Positions 16,276-25,484 of a stretch of 47,889 nt of DNA are shown in pieces (positions within the stretch are counted from its first letter, which is position 1; each line of letters starts with the position of its first letter). The stretch lies in contig JAETNR010000036.1 of NCBI GenBank assembly GCA_021772055.1, forward strand, positions 1-47,889. The letters run 5' to 3'. Source of the DNA: Blautia sp. (GTDB lineage: Bacteria; Bacillota; Clostridia; Lachnospirales; Lachnospiraceae). The notes beneath the pieces were generated by a model that saw nothing but the letters and a program-made list of their open reading frames with translations, was not told the origin of the DNA and made no database searches. The position numbers and the translations under genes were made by a program.

Positions 16276-16300
16276 TATGGAAAAAGAGCGGAGTTAGATT

Positions 16301-17398
16301 ATGAAGATAGAAATACTGATGTTTTTTTATATGGGCATTTGCGGTGCCATGATTTTATTTAACTGCGCTGTCATGTTTGTTAATTTTCTCAGGAAGAGGC
16401 AGGTGAGGAAAAGCGACAGGCGGTTGGAGCCGGAAATAAGGATACAGTTTCAAAGGCTGGAGCGGGGGGAGGGGCTTGAGAAAGGCCATTTGGAAGCGAT
16501 GGATAAAATTTTTAAAAAAATTTCCTCTCTGGAGAGTTTTGAGGATAGTATGGATTCCCTCAGAAAGGAAAATCCGGCGCTGTGCCAAAAATATATAAGG
16601 TCCTTAAGTCCGTGTTTTGTGAGAGGGGCATCGGATTATTTTAAACGGGATATTATGGAAGCGACTTATTTTGCATGGCTGGTTTGTAAGTACGAAGCAG
16701 CTGATGAAAATAACAGGGATTTCTGGACAAGGGAAATGCAGGGACTTTTACAGGCGCCAAGCATTTATTGCCGGGAAAATGCTTTGAATATTTTATATCG
16801 TATGGGAAATGTGTCGGATATTGTCAATGGGCTGCTTCTACTGGATGAACACCGTATTTTTCATCATTCCAAGCTGATTCATGATGGAATGCTGAATTTT
16901 AAAGGAGATAAACAGGAGCTTTTGAAGGAGTTATGGGATAGGTTTGAACAGTTTTCTTCTGCAATGCAGGTTACACTCATTACTTACATGCGCCTGGCAT
17001 CTGCAGATTGCTGCAGGCAGGTGCTTGAGGTAATGCTGCGCCCTCATCAGGACGATGAAGTATATTTTGCATGTATGAGATATTTCGGGAAGTTCCATTA
17101 TGATCCCGCCTATCCGGTGCTGCTGGATGCTTTGCAAAATGCAGAGGCATATCGGTGGGAAAGGGCGGCAATTGCGGCTGCAGTCCTTCAGAACTACAAA
17201 TCGGACCGTACAGAGGATGTGCTGGTGCAGGCTCTCTACAGCTCCAACTGGTATATTCGGAACAATGCGGCAGAAACATTGGAAAGCTTTGGTCTGACCT
17301 ATGCGGATCTGGTACATGTGTTTGAGGGAAATGACAGGTATGCAAGAGAAATCCTGCAGTACTGGCTGGATTACCGCTCTGTAAAGAAAAGGAGGTGA
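16301..17398 (+). CDS. Membrane-anchored HEAT-repeat protein
   Basis: 365 residues. One N-terminal membrane helix (about 5-29) followed by basic residues, so the bulk lies in the cytoplasm. The C-terminal half is made of helical pairs resembling HEAT repeats, for example YPVLLDALQNAEAYRWERAA and VLVQALYSSNWYIRNNAAET (about 265-330). HEAT solenoids are scaffolds. The gene ends 7 bases before the glycosyltransferase, so it may hold that enzyme or its regulator at the membrane (inference). No catalytic motif seen. Confidence 0.75.
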   Translation: MKIEILMFFYMGICGAMILFNCAVMFVNFLRKRQVRKSDRRLEPEIRIQFQRLERGEGLEKGHLEAMDKIFKKISSLESFEDSMDSLRKENPALCQKYIRSLSPCFVRGASDYFKRDIMEATYFAWLVCKYEAADENNRDFWTREMQGLLQAPSIYCRENALNILYRMGNVSDIVNGLLLLDEHRIFHHSKLIHDGMLNFKGDKQELLKELWDRFEQFSSAMQVTLITYMRLASADCCRQVLEVMLRPHQDDEVYFACMRYFGKFHYDPAYPVLLDALQNAEAYRWERAAIAAAVLQNYKSDRTEDVLVQALYSSNWYIRNNAAETLESFGLTYADLVHVFEGNDRYAREILQYWLDYRSVKKRR

Positions 17399-17405
17399 GG
17401 ATACG

Positions 17406-18821
17406 ATGATGGATGGCTTTTTGGATGGTGTTAAGGTATTTTTGGATGGGGTAGGCATATTTTTTATTTTATACCTGATCGGATATTCTACCTTTCTTTT
17501 TGCTTCTGTTGTCGTGGGCTCCATCACCTTGTTTCAGGAAGAAAGAAAGCTCAGGCTTAAAAATGTACTGACAACGGAGTTTTATATTCCCATCAGTATC
17601 GTAGTGCCTGCATATAATGAAGAAGTTACGGTAGTAGATTCTGTAAAGTCTCTTTTGTCATTGGATTATAAAAGCTATGAAATTATTGTAGTAGATGATG
17701 GTTCCAAGGATCAAACTTCTCAAAAGCTGATAGAGGCTTTTGACATGCATCCTGTTCAGATGCCCATTCATAGGCAGATTCCCTGCCAGCAGGAAGAATT
17801 TATATATCTGAGTATAAAAGAAAAGGTAAAGCTTACGTTGATCCGTAAACGGAACGGGGGAAAAGCGGATGCTTTGAATATGGGGATTAATGCCGCGGCA
17901 TATCCTTATTTTATATGCATTGATGCAGACTCCGTGCTTCAGTATAATTCTCTGACCAATATTGCAAAGCCTATCCTGGAAAATGAAAATATAGTTGCTG
18001 TGGGAGGCTGTGTACGTCCCTGTAATGGGGTTGAATTTGAAAATTGCAGGGTGAAAAAATATCGTCTGCCTAAAAATCTGCTGGCGTGTATGCAGGTACT
18101 GGAATATGACCGTTCTTTTCTGGCTTCCCGCATCCTGTTTGACAAATTTAACGGCTCTATGATCATATCAGGGGCTTTTGGACTTTTTAAGAAGGATGTT
18201 GTGATTGCGGCTGGAGGGTATGATGCCAGCACTATGGGTGAGGATATGGAGCTGGTGGTAAAGCTTCATGATTACTGTATTTCCAATGGGCTGCCTTATT
18301 TGATCCATTATGCAGTGGATGCGATCTGCTGGAGCCAGGTGCCGGAATCTTTTAAGGACTTATGCAGGCAAAGAAGACGCTGGCATGTGGGGCTTTTTCA
18401 AAGTCTGTATAAGCACCGGAGAATAATGTGCAGTACAAGGTTTGGGGCTTTGGGATATATTTCTTATATTTATTTTCTGATGTATGAGCTTCTTTCCCCA
18501 TATATAGAAGTGTTTGGGGTTGCTACCATGGTGATCGCTTATATACTGGATTTGATCAATGTACCTTTTATGGTGTTGTTTATGTTGATTTATGCCGTAT
18601 ATGGGGCAGTGCTGTCTCTCACCGCATTTTTGGCAAGAATATATACAACAGATTTGAGTACCGGGGGAAGGGATATTATGAAGGCTGTCCTGCTCTGCTT
18701 ATTTGAAGTGACAATATTGAGGTTCGGCCTGGCCTTTGTGCGGGCAACTGCTCTTTTGGGGTATAAAAAGAAGAAGCAGGTATGGGGGCGGATCGAAAGG
18801 CAGAAAATTGATATTCGATGA
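17406..18821 (+). CDS. Processive family 2 glycosyltransferase, membrane-embedded
   Basis: 471 residues with an N-terminal membrane helix (about 17-40), a cytoplasmic GT2 domain and about four C-terminal helices (345-440). The GT-A motifs are complete: VVPAYNEEVTVVDSVKSLL (about 65), EIIVVDDGSKDQT, IDADS (near 173), GEDMELVVKLH (near 278) and RQRRRWHVG (near 321, the QxxRW of processive synthases such as BcsA, PgaC and NodC). It should polymerise a sugar from a nucleotide donor and export the chain. There is no PilZ domain in this protein, so c-di-GMP control, if any, must act through a partner. GGAGGTGAGG precedes the start. Confidence 0.88.
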   Translation: MMDGFLDGVKVFLDGVGIFFILYLIGYSTFLFASVVVGSITLFQEERKLRLKNVLTTEFYIPISIVVPAYNEEVTVVDSVKSLLSLDYKSYEIIVVDDGSKDQTSQKLIEAFDMHPVQMPIHRQIPCQQEEFIYLSIKEKVKLTLIRKRNGGKADALNMGINAAAYPYFICIDADSVLQYNSLTNIAKPILENENIVAVGGCVRPCNGVEFENCRVKKYRLPKNLLACMQVLEYDRSFLASRILFDKFNGSMIISGAFGLFKKDVVIAAGGYDASTMGEDMELVVKLHDYCISNGLPYLIHYAVDAICWSQVPESFKDLCRQRRRWHVGLFQSLYKHRRIMCSTRFGALGYISYIYFLMYELLSPYIEVFGVATMVIAYILDLINVPFMVLFMLIYAVYGAVLSLTAFLARIYTTDLSTGGRDIMKAVLLCLFEVTILRFGLAFVRATALLGYKKKKQVWGRIERQKIDIR

Positions 18822-18841
18822 AACAGGGAGGAAGTTCTGAA

Positions 18842-20767
18842 ATGAAAAAGCCGGGGGCTAAAATAAGAATACTTTTTTCTATATGTCTGATGTTTGCCGG
18901 AAGTTTGCTTTCGGCTGCTTCTGTTTTGGGAAAGGTTGCGGTCACAGAAAAACCGGCAGGTGAAGCAGGAATGGTTTTTGTGGCCGGCAGCCCGGATCTT
19001 TATCCATTGGAATATTATGACAAAAAGGATAAATGCTATAAGGGGGCTATGCCTCTTCTGCTGGAGGAAATTTCCGGTGAGACGGGAATAGATTTTGTTT
19101 ATGTGAGCGCAGGAGAAGATGATGAGCGAGTGCGTCTGGCAGAAAATAATCAGGTGGAAGTGATATCCGGATGTATGCTGGAGAAGGAACTGCCTGATCG
19201 GGCTGCTGCCGGGGCTTTTCTGTTTCCTATTACCATTGATGGGGAAATCTTCCAGGTGGGGTTTGGGTATACAGAGCTGGCTACGGAAGAGCTCCGGAAT
19301 AAAATGGAGGGGTATTTGTCAAAAAAAGATCCCAGGGAATTGATGGAACTGCTGGTATCCGCGGCGAAACAGGGGAAGGACAGCAGCATGAACCTGTGGA
19401 TTAAGGCTGTGTTAGCTTTTGAGTTTTTTTTGGTTCTTGCGATGATTGCTGCTTTTTGGCTCTTAAGAAAGAAACGCAGGGAAAAAATGGAGTTGGATAG
19501 GCTGGTGGATCCCGTAACCGGTGTGGGGAATAAAGAGTATTTCTTTCATCAATTTTCTTCTTTTATTTCGGACAGCACAAGGTCTCTTTATTATATTGTG
19601 TATATGTGTTTTGACATTGGCCGTGTGAATTCCTATTATGGCGAGGCAGAAGCGGAAAGTATTCTGCGTTATACAGCAGATATTCTAAGCGGACATGTAA
19701 AGGATTCAGATTTTTTTGCAAGAGTGACAGGGGGAGGTTTTGCGGTTGCCTGTCAGGAGCCCGGCATGGCGAAAATGGAAGAATGGATCGGGCTGGTGCT
19801 TCAAAAGGTTAATAAATACAGCGATAAGTTTAAAAAAGATTATCGCCCGGAGTTTTATGCCGGGATTTATAAGCTGAAAAATGATGATATCAGTGTGGAG
19901 TCTGTTTTGTATGCTGCACAGCAGGGGTATCAGGAGGCATTGCGCAGCAGGCAGTCTTACCTGTTTTGTACGGAAATGATCCTGCGTACGGCAAGAGAAC
20001 GGCAGGAGCTTTGCAAAGAAATGCAGCAGGCCATCTTCAGCCATCAGTTCCAGAGTTATCTCCAGTTTTTGATGGATGGAAAAACCGGGAAGATTATGGG
20101 CGCTGAGGTGCTATCCCGGTGGCAGCATCCTCGAAAGGGACTTCTGATGCCGGGAAAATATATTGAAGATATGGAAAGAAATGATACAGTCATTGAGCTT
20201 GACTATTATATGTTTGAAGAGGTCTGCAGACTTTTGCAGCAATTTCGTGAGGAGGGAAGAGGACATTTGTCTCTGTTCTGTAATTTTTCCAGAAAGACGG
20301 TGTCCGTTTTGGACTTTGCGGATAAGATCAGGAATATTGCCCGGAGATATTGTTTTGACTATCATAAGCTATGTATGGAAATTACGGAAAGAAGTATGTT
20401 TGACAACGATAAAATCTCCATTAAGAATATACAGAAATGTAAGCAGATGGGCTTTCGGATTGCTCTGGATGATGTGGGAAGCGGATATACTTCTTTTCGC
20501 GATATGGCCCATTATCCCATTGATCTGGTTAAAATTGACAGGGAACTGCTTTTGACTGCCTCACAAGATAAAGGAAGGCTGCTGCTTCAGGGAATGAATG
20601 CATTGTTCCATAGCATCCGGATTCAGACTTTGTGCGAAGGCATTGAAACACAGGGGCAGTATGATATGATTCGTCAAATCGGTATAGACTATATCCAGGG
20701 ATTTTATATTCAGAGAGCGCTGCCAGTAAAGGAGGCAATACGGTGGCTAAAGGAAAAAGAAGACTGA
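18842..20767 (+). CDS. Sensor protein with degenerate GGDEF and EAL domains
   Basis: 641 residues. Signal peptide or anchor (about 8-30), an extracellular domain like a solute-binding protein (VFVAGSPDLYPLEYYDKKD, about 40-175), a membrane helix (about 187-207), GGDEF-like domain (about 216-380) with GGGFAVAC in place of GGDEF, and an EAL domain (about 386-640). EAL residues look kept: AEVLSRWQHP, EITERSMF, ALDDVGSGYTSF, VKIDRELL, CEGIETQGQ. So c-di-GMP hydrolysis is likely and synthesis is not. Start 18842 has GGAGG 10 bases upstream; ATG 18818 overlaps the glycosyltransferase stop. It probably links an outside ligand to local c-di-GMP at the synthase. Confidence 0.87.
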   Translation: MKKPGAKIRILFSICLMFAGSLLSAASVLGKVAVTEKPAGEAGMVFVAGSPDLYPLEYYDKKDKCYKGAMPLLLEEISGETGIDFVYVSAGEDDERVRLAENNQVEVISGCMLEKELPDRAAAGAFLFPITIDGEIFQVGFGYTELATEELRNKMEGYLSKKDPRELMELLVSAAKQGKDSSMNLWIKAVLAFEFFLVLAMIAAFWLLRKKRREKMELDRLVDPVTGVGNKEYFFHQFSSFISDSTRSLYYIVYMCFDIGRVNSYYGEAEAESILRYTADILSGHVKDSDFFARVTGGGFAVACQEPGMAKMEEWIGLVLQKVNKYSDKFKKDYRPEFYAGIYKLKNDDISVESVLYAAQQGYQEALRSRQSYLFCTEMILRTARERQELCKEMQQAIFSHQFQSYLQFLMDGKTGKIMGAEVLSRWQHPRKGLLMPGKYIEDMERNDTVIELDYYMFEEVCRLLQQFREEGRGHLSLFCNFSRKTVSVLDFADKIRNIARRYCFDYHKLCMEITERSMFDNDKISIKNIQKCKQMGFRIALDDVGSGYTSFRDMAHYPIDLVKIDRELLLTASQDKGRLLLQGMNALFHSIRIQTLCEGIETQGQYDMIRQIGIDYIQGFYIQRALPVKEAIRWLKEKED

Positions 20768-21627
20768 TGGTTTTCATTGCGGGAGTAGTACTTGTGGCTG
20801 CAGGTTTGGGAATATACACAAAGATGCAATTGAAACAGAACAAGGAACCGGTCAATGGATTGTATAACTGGAATTCTGTTGAAACAGAAGAGGATCTTGA
20901 AAATATCTTTCAGGTTATGGAAAGAGTACCCATAGGGGAACTGTACCAGTATTACCGTGAGGAGGAGCTGCAGGAGCTGGGCCCCAGGGATATGATAACC
21001 AGACTAACAGAGAAAAAGGCTGCTGTGTGGTATGTGACCGGAGCCCCGGAATGGGGAATTGATGAAACCGGTGAGGAGATACGAAGAGCTGTTTCCATGG
21101 CTGCGCTTTATAATCGCATGGTTCCTGAAGATGCAAGGCTTGCAGGAATCCAGCTGGATGTGGAGCCTTACCTGACGGACAAGTGGGATGAGGATAAGCA
21201 GGAAGTAATGGAATTATGGTATAAGGCTCTGCGGAGGGGAAAGACCCTGGCAGAAATGTATGATGTTCCCTTTATGATCTGTATTCCCCGCTGGCTGGAT
21301 GCAGTAAATAAAGAGATATTTGAAAAAATGCTTCGTGACTGCTGTGATGAAGTGGCAATTATGAATTATGACCGCAGAGACGAGTCAGAGGGGATTAAGC
21401 CGGAAATGGAACTGGCTCATAAGTATCATCGGCGGGTAATTTGTATTTCGGAACTGACACAGCCTGGAAGGCATGGACTTACGGAGGACAATACCTACTA
21501 TCATGCAGGACTTAAGGAACTGCATGAATCATGGAGGAAGCTTACAGATGATTATCCCCATAATGATCTGCACTTTGCTTATCATCATATTGAGCCACTA
21601 AAGGAAATATTAGATCGTACGCCGTAA
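20743..21627 (+). CDS. Membrane-anchored TIM-barrel protein, glycosidase-like
   Basis: 294 residues from a GTG start with AAAGGAGG 7 bases upstream; overlaps the EAL gene by 25 bases. One N-terminal anchor (about 7-24), then an alpha/beta barrel. A strand-end motif RLAGIQLDVEPYLTDKW (D-x-E, about 131-147) looks like a GH18/GH114-type catalytic site, and later strands read FMICIPRWL, DEVAIMNYDRRD and RVICISELTQ. The family is not assigned. As last gene of the operon it likely modifies the secreted polymer; function unproven. Confidence 0.65.
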   Translation: MAKGKRRLMVFIAGVVLVAAGLGIYTKMQLKQNKEPVNGLYNWNSVETEEDLENIFQVMERVPIGELYQYYREEELQELGPRDMITRLTEKKAAVWYVTGAPEWGIDETGEEIRRAVSMAALYNRMVPEDARLAGIQLDVEPYLTDKWDEDKQEVMELWYKALRRGKTLAEMYDVPFMICIPRWLDAVNKEIFEKMLRDCCDEVAIMNYDRRDESEGIKPEMELAHKYHRRVICISELTQPGRHGLTEDNTYYHAGLKELHESWRKLTDDYPHNDLHFAYHHIEPLKEILDRTP

Positions 21628-21679
21628 GCCGGGAATAGACATAAAATATGTTTGGCATAGATTTGATTTTGCACATTAT

Positions 21680-21703
21680 GTATATTTTTGTATGAAAATA
21701 TAC
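21680..21703. promoter_or_regulatory. AT-rich perfect palindrome upstream of the met operon
   Basis: GTATATTTT (21680-21688) and AAAATATAC (21695-21703) are perfect inverted arms around 6 bases. There is no T tail, so an operator is as likely as a terminator of the preceding operon. Confidence 0.4.
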
Positions 21704-21711
21704 GTTTAGAC

Positions 21712-21740
21712 TAGAAAAAATAGCTAATCTATGTTATATT
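21712..21740 (+). promoter_or_regulatory. Promoter candidate for the metV-rnfC2/metV/metF operon
   Basis: TAGAAA (21712-21717, weak -35), 17-base spacer, TATATT (21735-21740) with an upstream TG giving an extended -10. Confidence 0.45.
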
Positions 21741-21871
21741 TAAACGTGTATTAATTGCAGAACTAAATTATCTGTTCCATGCTGTTTTTTCTCAGAGTGC
21801 AGAGTGTGGAAGGGCGGCGGAGGCGGATAATCATAAGGTTTGTATATCAAATTGATAAGGAAGGTGAGCAA

Positions 21872-23833
21872 TTGGAAAACTATACCAAGTATAAGTTGAA
21901 AAGCAACGATGAACTGGTGTCATTATTGGCCGATAAGGACAATTTGTTCATCATTGCTTGTAACAAGTGCTTCAAGGAATTTGACACTGTTGACGAACCG
22001 GACTGTGCTGAGTTTGAGAAACTGGCTGCAGAACAGGGAAAAAACGTCACAGGCAGTACAAGGGTTGACTTTTTGTGCAATAAGACCCAGACGGAGAAGA
22101 GCCTGCAGGATATGATCCCGGAGGGGACAGAAAATATTTTTGTAATCTCCTGCGGTTTGGGAATCCAGACAGTTGCGGGTATGGCAGGGAAACCTGTATT
22201 TGCGGCCAGCAATTCACTGAATTATACAGGCCATCACGGCATGGCACTGACGAAGAAGAGCTGTGATGCCTGTGCACAATGCTACCTGAATATTACCGGA
22301 GGTATCTGTCCTATCGTTGACTGCTCCAAGAGCCTGGTGAACGGACAGTGCGGCGGTGCGAAAAACGGAAAATGCGAAGTGGACAGCAGCAAAGACTGTG
22401 CATGGGAGAAAATCTACAGGAGACTGGAGAAACAGGGCCGTCTTGAAGAATTTTTAAACCAGCCTGTACAGCTTCGCGATTATTCAAAAGTAAACTTCAA
22501 AGTAATTAATGATTATGTGAAATCAGTCCGTGAAAACCGGTTTGAAGGCTATTACGGCGGTATTCATCCTTCAGAGCGCAAGGAGTTCACGGAGCATCTT
22601 CCTCTGGAACGTTTCCCTGATCCGGAAGTTGTGGTAATTCCTCTTTCCATGCATGCAGGCGCTCCGGCGAATCCTGTTGTACAGGTAGGAGATACTGTTA
22701 AGGTCGGCCAGAAGATCGGTGAATCAGCAGCCTTCATAAGCAGTCCGGTACATTCCAGCGTCAGTGGTACAGTCATTGCCATTGAGACCCGGAAACATGC
22801 CACAAGAGGCGAATGTCTGTCTGTTGTGATCCAGTCAGACGGAAAAAATACTCTGCACGAATCTGTACAGCCTCACACCAATCCGGAGAACCTGACACCG
22901 GATGAAATCGTTGAGATTGTCCGTGAGGCCGGAATTGTTGGTATGGGCGGTGCAGGCTTCCCGACATCCGTAAAATTAAAACCTGCAAAACCGGTGGATA
23001 CGATCCTGCTGAACGGCTGCGAATGCGAGCCTCTTCTGACTGCAGACCACAGAGTTCTCTTAGAATATGCAGATGACGTGATCTATGGTCTTAAAGTGAT
23101 GCTGAAGACTGTAGGCGCCCAGAAGGGAATTATCGTTATTGAGGATAATAAGCCGGATGCCATTGAGCTTATGAAAGAAAAAACTGCAGAATGCAGTGAT
23201 ATCGAGGTTGTAACAGCGAAGACAAAATATCCTCAGGGCGCTGAGAAGATGCTGATCAAGCGCGTGATGGGACGGCAGGTTCCCCGCGGCGGTCTGCCGG
23301 CAGATGTAGGATGCGTTGTGAGCAACATCAGCACTACAAAGGCAATTGCAGATGCCATTCTTAAGGGAATGCCGTTAATTGAGCGTGTAGTAACCGTAAC
23401 CGGCGAGAAGCTGAAAAAACCGGGCAACTATATTGTGAAGATTGGTACCAATACCCAGGATCTGATCGACTATTGCGGCGGTGTAACAGGTGATGATATT
23501 ACAATTAAGGCAGGCGGTCCGATGATGGGATTTGCGGTTCCTGATGCAAATGTGCCGATCATGAAGGGCTCCAATGGAATCATTGTGGTAGATACTGACC
23601 ATACAGAAGAACAGCCATGTATCAAATGCGGACGCTGTATGGATGTCTGTCCTATGGAGCTTAAGCCTCTGTATTTCGCAAAATATGCGGATGAAGAGAA
23701 CTGGCAGGGCATGAAGGATAAGAATGTCATGGATTGTCTCGAATGTAGATGCTGCGAGTACATCTGTTCCTCCAAGATTCCGTTAGTCACAAAGATTAAA
23801 GCCGGAAAAAATGCAGTAAGGGGGATGAAGTGA
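21872..23833 (+). CDS. rnfC2: MetV-RnfC2 fusion subunit of methylenetetrahydrofolate reductase
   Basis: About 653 residues. The first 190 or so match the MetV/MTHFR C-terminal zinc-binding domain: CNKCFKEFD, SCDACAQCYLNITGGICPIV, SLVNGQCGGAKNGKCEVDS. The rest is RnfC-like: HPSERKEF, a lipoyl-like segment VQVGDTVKVGQKIGES, the NADH/FMN-site motif GIVGMGGAGFP, and two 4Fe-4S motifs CIKCGRCMDVCP and CLECRCCEYICSSKIP. In acetogens MetF, MetV and RnfC2 form a complex that reduces methylene-THF with NADH. Here MetV and RnfC2 are one chain and a separate MetV follows. I prefer TTG 21872 with AAGGAAGGTGAG upstream; an in-frame ATG at 21779 would add 31 basic residues that look non-native. Confidence 0.85.
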   Translation: MENYTKYKLKSNDELVSLLADKDNLFIIACNKCFKEFDTVDEPDCAEFEKLAAEQGKNVTGSTRVDFLCNKTQTEKSLQDMIPEGTENIFVISCGLGIQTVAGMAGKPVFAASNSLNYTGHHGMALTKKSCDACAQCYLNITGGICPIVDCSKSLVNGQCGGAKNGKCEVDSSKDCAWEKIYRRLEKQGRLEEFLNQPVQLRDYSKVNFKVINDYVKSVRENRFEGYYGGIHPSERKEFTEHLPLERFPDPEVVVIPLSMHAGAPANPVVQVGDTVKVGQKIGESAAFISSPVHSSVSGTVIAIETRKHATRGECLSVVIQSDGKNTLHESVQPHTNPENLTPDEIVEIVREAGIVGMGGAGFPTSVKLKPAKPVDTILLNGCECEPLLTADHRVLLEYADDVIYGLKVMLKTVGAQKGIIVIEDNKPDAIELMKEKTAECSDIEVVTAKTKYPQGAEKMLIKRVMGRQVPRGGLPADVGCVVSNISTTKAIADAILKGMPLIERVVTVTGEKLKKPGNYIVKIGTNTQDLIDYCGGVTGDDITIKAGGPMMGFAVPDANVPIMKGSNGIIVVDTDHTEEQPCIKCGRCMDVCPMELKPLYFAKYADEENWQGMKDKNVMDCLECRCCEYICSSKIPLVTKIKAGKNAVRGMK

Positions 23834-23834
23834 T

Positions 23835-24458
23835 ATGTTAATTACCCAATTAAAAGATAAAGAAACACTTGCATCATTGACAGAGGGAAAAAAGGTCTTT
23901 TTTATTAACTGCCATGGATGCAAGGAAGTTCATTTCCCGGAAAAGGAAGCTTTGGAATTCCAGAAAGAACTGGCTGCGTCCGGAAATGTGACCGGAGAGA
24001 TCACAACGGATTATATCTGTAACCCGGATAATATGAAGCTGCGTCTCCAGAAACATATGAGCGAAATTGAAGCTGCTGATGTTGTCCTTGTATTTTCCTG
24101 CGGAGTCGGTGTACAGACAGTTTCCGAGTATCTTGAGGAGAAGAAGGTTTGTGCAGCATGTGATACATACCCTCTGCCAGGTTTTCAGGGCGTGACCCCG
24201 TTGGAATACGACTGCGATCAGTGCGGGGAATGCTATCTGAATTTAACCGGAGGTATTTGTCCTATTACTGCCTGCTCCAAGAGTCTGGTGAACGGACAGT
24301 GCGGCGGCTCTAAAAACGGCAAATGTGAAGTGGACAGCGAAATGGAATGCGGATGGGAGCGTATCTACAGACGCCTGAAACAGTTAGGACGCCTGGATGC
24401 TTTAAAATGCCCTACCCAGGTACGCAATTTCGCAACAGATAAAGAAGTGTCACAATAA
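23835..24458 (+). CDS. metV: MetV, zinc-binding methylenetetrahydrofolate reductase subunit
   Basis: 207 residues, stand-alone version of the domain fused upstream. Cysteine motifs: INCHGCKEVHFP, YICNPDNM, FSCGVGVQTVSEYL, CDQCGECYLNLTGGICPITA and NGQCGGSKNGKCEVDSEMEC. The match to the N-terminal third of the preceding gene is strong, including SLVNGQCGG and the tail WERIYRRLKQLGRLD, so the two are paralogues. ATG 23835 starts one base after the preceding stop. MetV contacts MetF and is needed for its activity in acetogens. Cytoplasmic. Confidence 0.88.
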   Translation: MLITQLKDKETLASLTEGKKVFFINCHGCKEVHFPEKEALEFQKELAASGNVTGEITTDYICNPDNMKLRLQKHMSEIEAADVVLVFSCGVGVQTVSEYLEEKKVCAACDTYPLPGFQGVTPLEYDCDQCGECYLNLTGGICPITACSKSLVNGQCGGSKNGKCEVDSEMECGWERIYRRLKQLGRLDALKCPTQVRNFATDKEVSQ

Positions 24459-24494
24459 AACTGTTAAAATTTATAATGATTGGAGCAATGTATC

Positions 24495-25373
24495 ATGAAA
24501 ATTACTGAAGCATTTGAACGTGGTGAATTTGTAGTTACTGCGGAAGTAGGTCCGCCGAAAGGATTTCATATTGAGCATATGCTGGAAGAAGCGAAGACTT
24601 ATCTGAGCGATATTACGGCTGTTAACGTAACGGATAATCAGTCTTCTGTTATGCGTCTTGGCTCTCTGGCAACCTGTAAGGCTCTGAAGGATGAGGGTTT
24701 GACCCCGATTTTCCAGATGACCTGCCGTGACAGAAACCGTATTGCACTGGAGTCAGACCTCTTAAGTGCAGCAATGTTTGGCATTGAGAACCTGCTGCTG
24801 TTAACAGGTGACCATACAAAACTGGGCGATCATCCCCAGGCAAAACCTGTTTTCGACCTGGATTCCGTATCCCTGATCCATGCAGTAAAACAGCTGGAAT
24901 CCGGCGTAGATCTTGGAGGAAACGAGCTGGTAGGCGAACCGCCGAAATTTGCAAAGGGTGCAGTTGTATCCCCCTGCAGCGATTCTGTTGACGCGCAGCT
25001 AGCAAAAATGGAAAGAAAGGTTGCAGCAGGCGCAGAGTATTTCCAGACCCAGGCTGTTTATGAGCCGGAGAAATTTATTCAGTTCATGGAAAAAGCAAAA
25101 CAGTTTGGAAAACCGGTTCAGCTTGGAATTGTAATTCCGAAATCAGTAGGAATGTGCAGATATATGAATGCAAACGTTGCAGGCGTTCACATTCCGGAAG
25201 ATATGATCAATGAACTGAAAGCAGATAAGGAAAAGACAAAAGCCGGCATTACAGGTGTAGAGATTGCTGCACGGATCATCAGAGAATGTAAGCCGTACTG
25301 CCAGGGTGTACATATTATGGCAATGGGCTGGGAGTCCAAGGTACCGGGACTTTTGAAGCTGGCAGAGATCTGA
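24495..25373 (+). CDS. metF: Methylenetetrahydrofolate reductase, flavoprotein subunit
   Basis: 292 residues, standard MetF TIM barrel. Markers: FVVTAEVGPPKG near the start, LTPIFQMTCRDRNRIALESD (folate/FAD region), ENLLLLTGDHTKLGDHP and AGAEYFQTQAVYEPEKFIQF. It reduces 5,10-methylene-THF to 5-methyl-THF in the methyl branch of the Wood-Ljungdahl pathway and in methionine synthesis. Start set at ATG 24495 (TTGGAG 9 bases upstream); the TTG at 24480 overlaps this site. Last gene of the operon, followed by a strong terminator. Confidence 0.93.
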   Translation: MKITEAFERGEFVVTAEVGPPKGFHIEHMLEEAKTYLSDITAVNVTDNQSSVMRLGSLATCKALKDEGLTPIFQMTCRDRNRIALESDLLSAAMFGIENLLLLTGDHTKLGDHPQAKPVFDLDSVSLIHAVKQLESGVDLGGNELVGEPPKFAKGAVVSPCSDSVDAQLAKMERKVAAGAEYFQTQAVYEPEKFIQFMEKAKQFGKPVQLGIVIPKSVGMCRYMNANVAGVHIPEDMINELKADKEKTKAGITGVEIAARIIRECKPYCQGVHIMAMGWESKVPGLLKLAEI

Positions 25374-25399
25374 TCTGAAAATTTCATATTTTAAAAATC

Positions 25400-25436
25400 A
25401 AGTGACCGAAAGCAAAAATGTTTTCGGTCACTTTTT
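25400..25436 (+). terminator. Terminator after metF
   Basis: AAGTGACCGAAA (25400-25411) pairs perfectly with TTTCGGTCACTT (25422-25433) and runs into TTTTTT. The left side is A-rich, so it can also stop the convergent kinase gene. Confidence 0.85.
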
Positions 25437-25484
25437 TCATAAGGATATCTGTAAGAAGTTTCTGGGAATATCCCGTTGGCGGAG

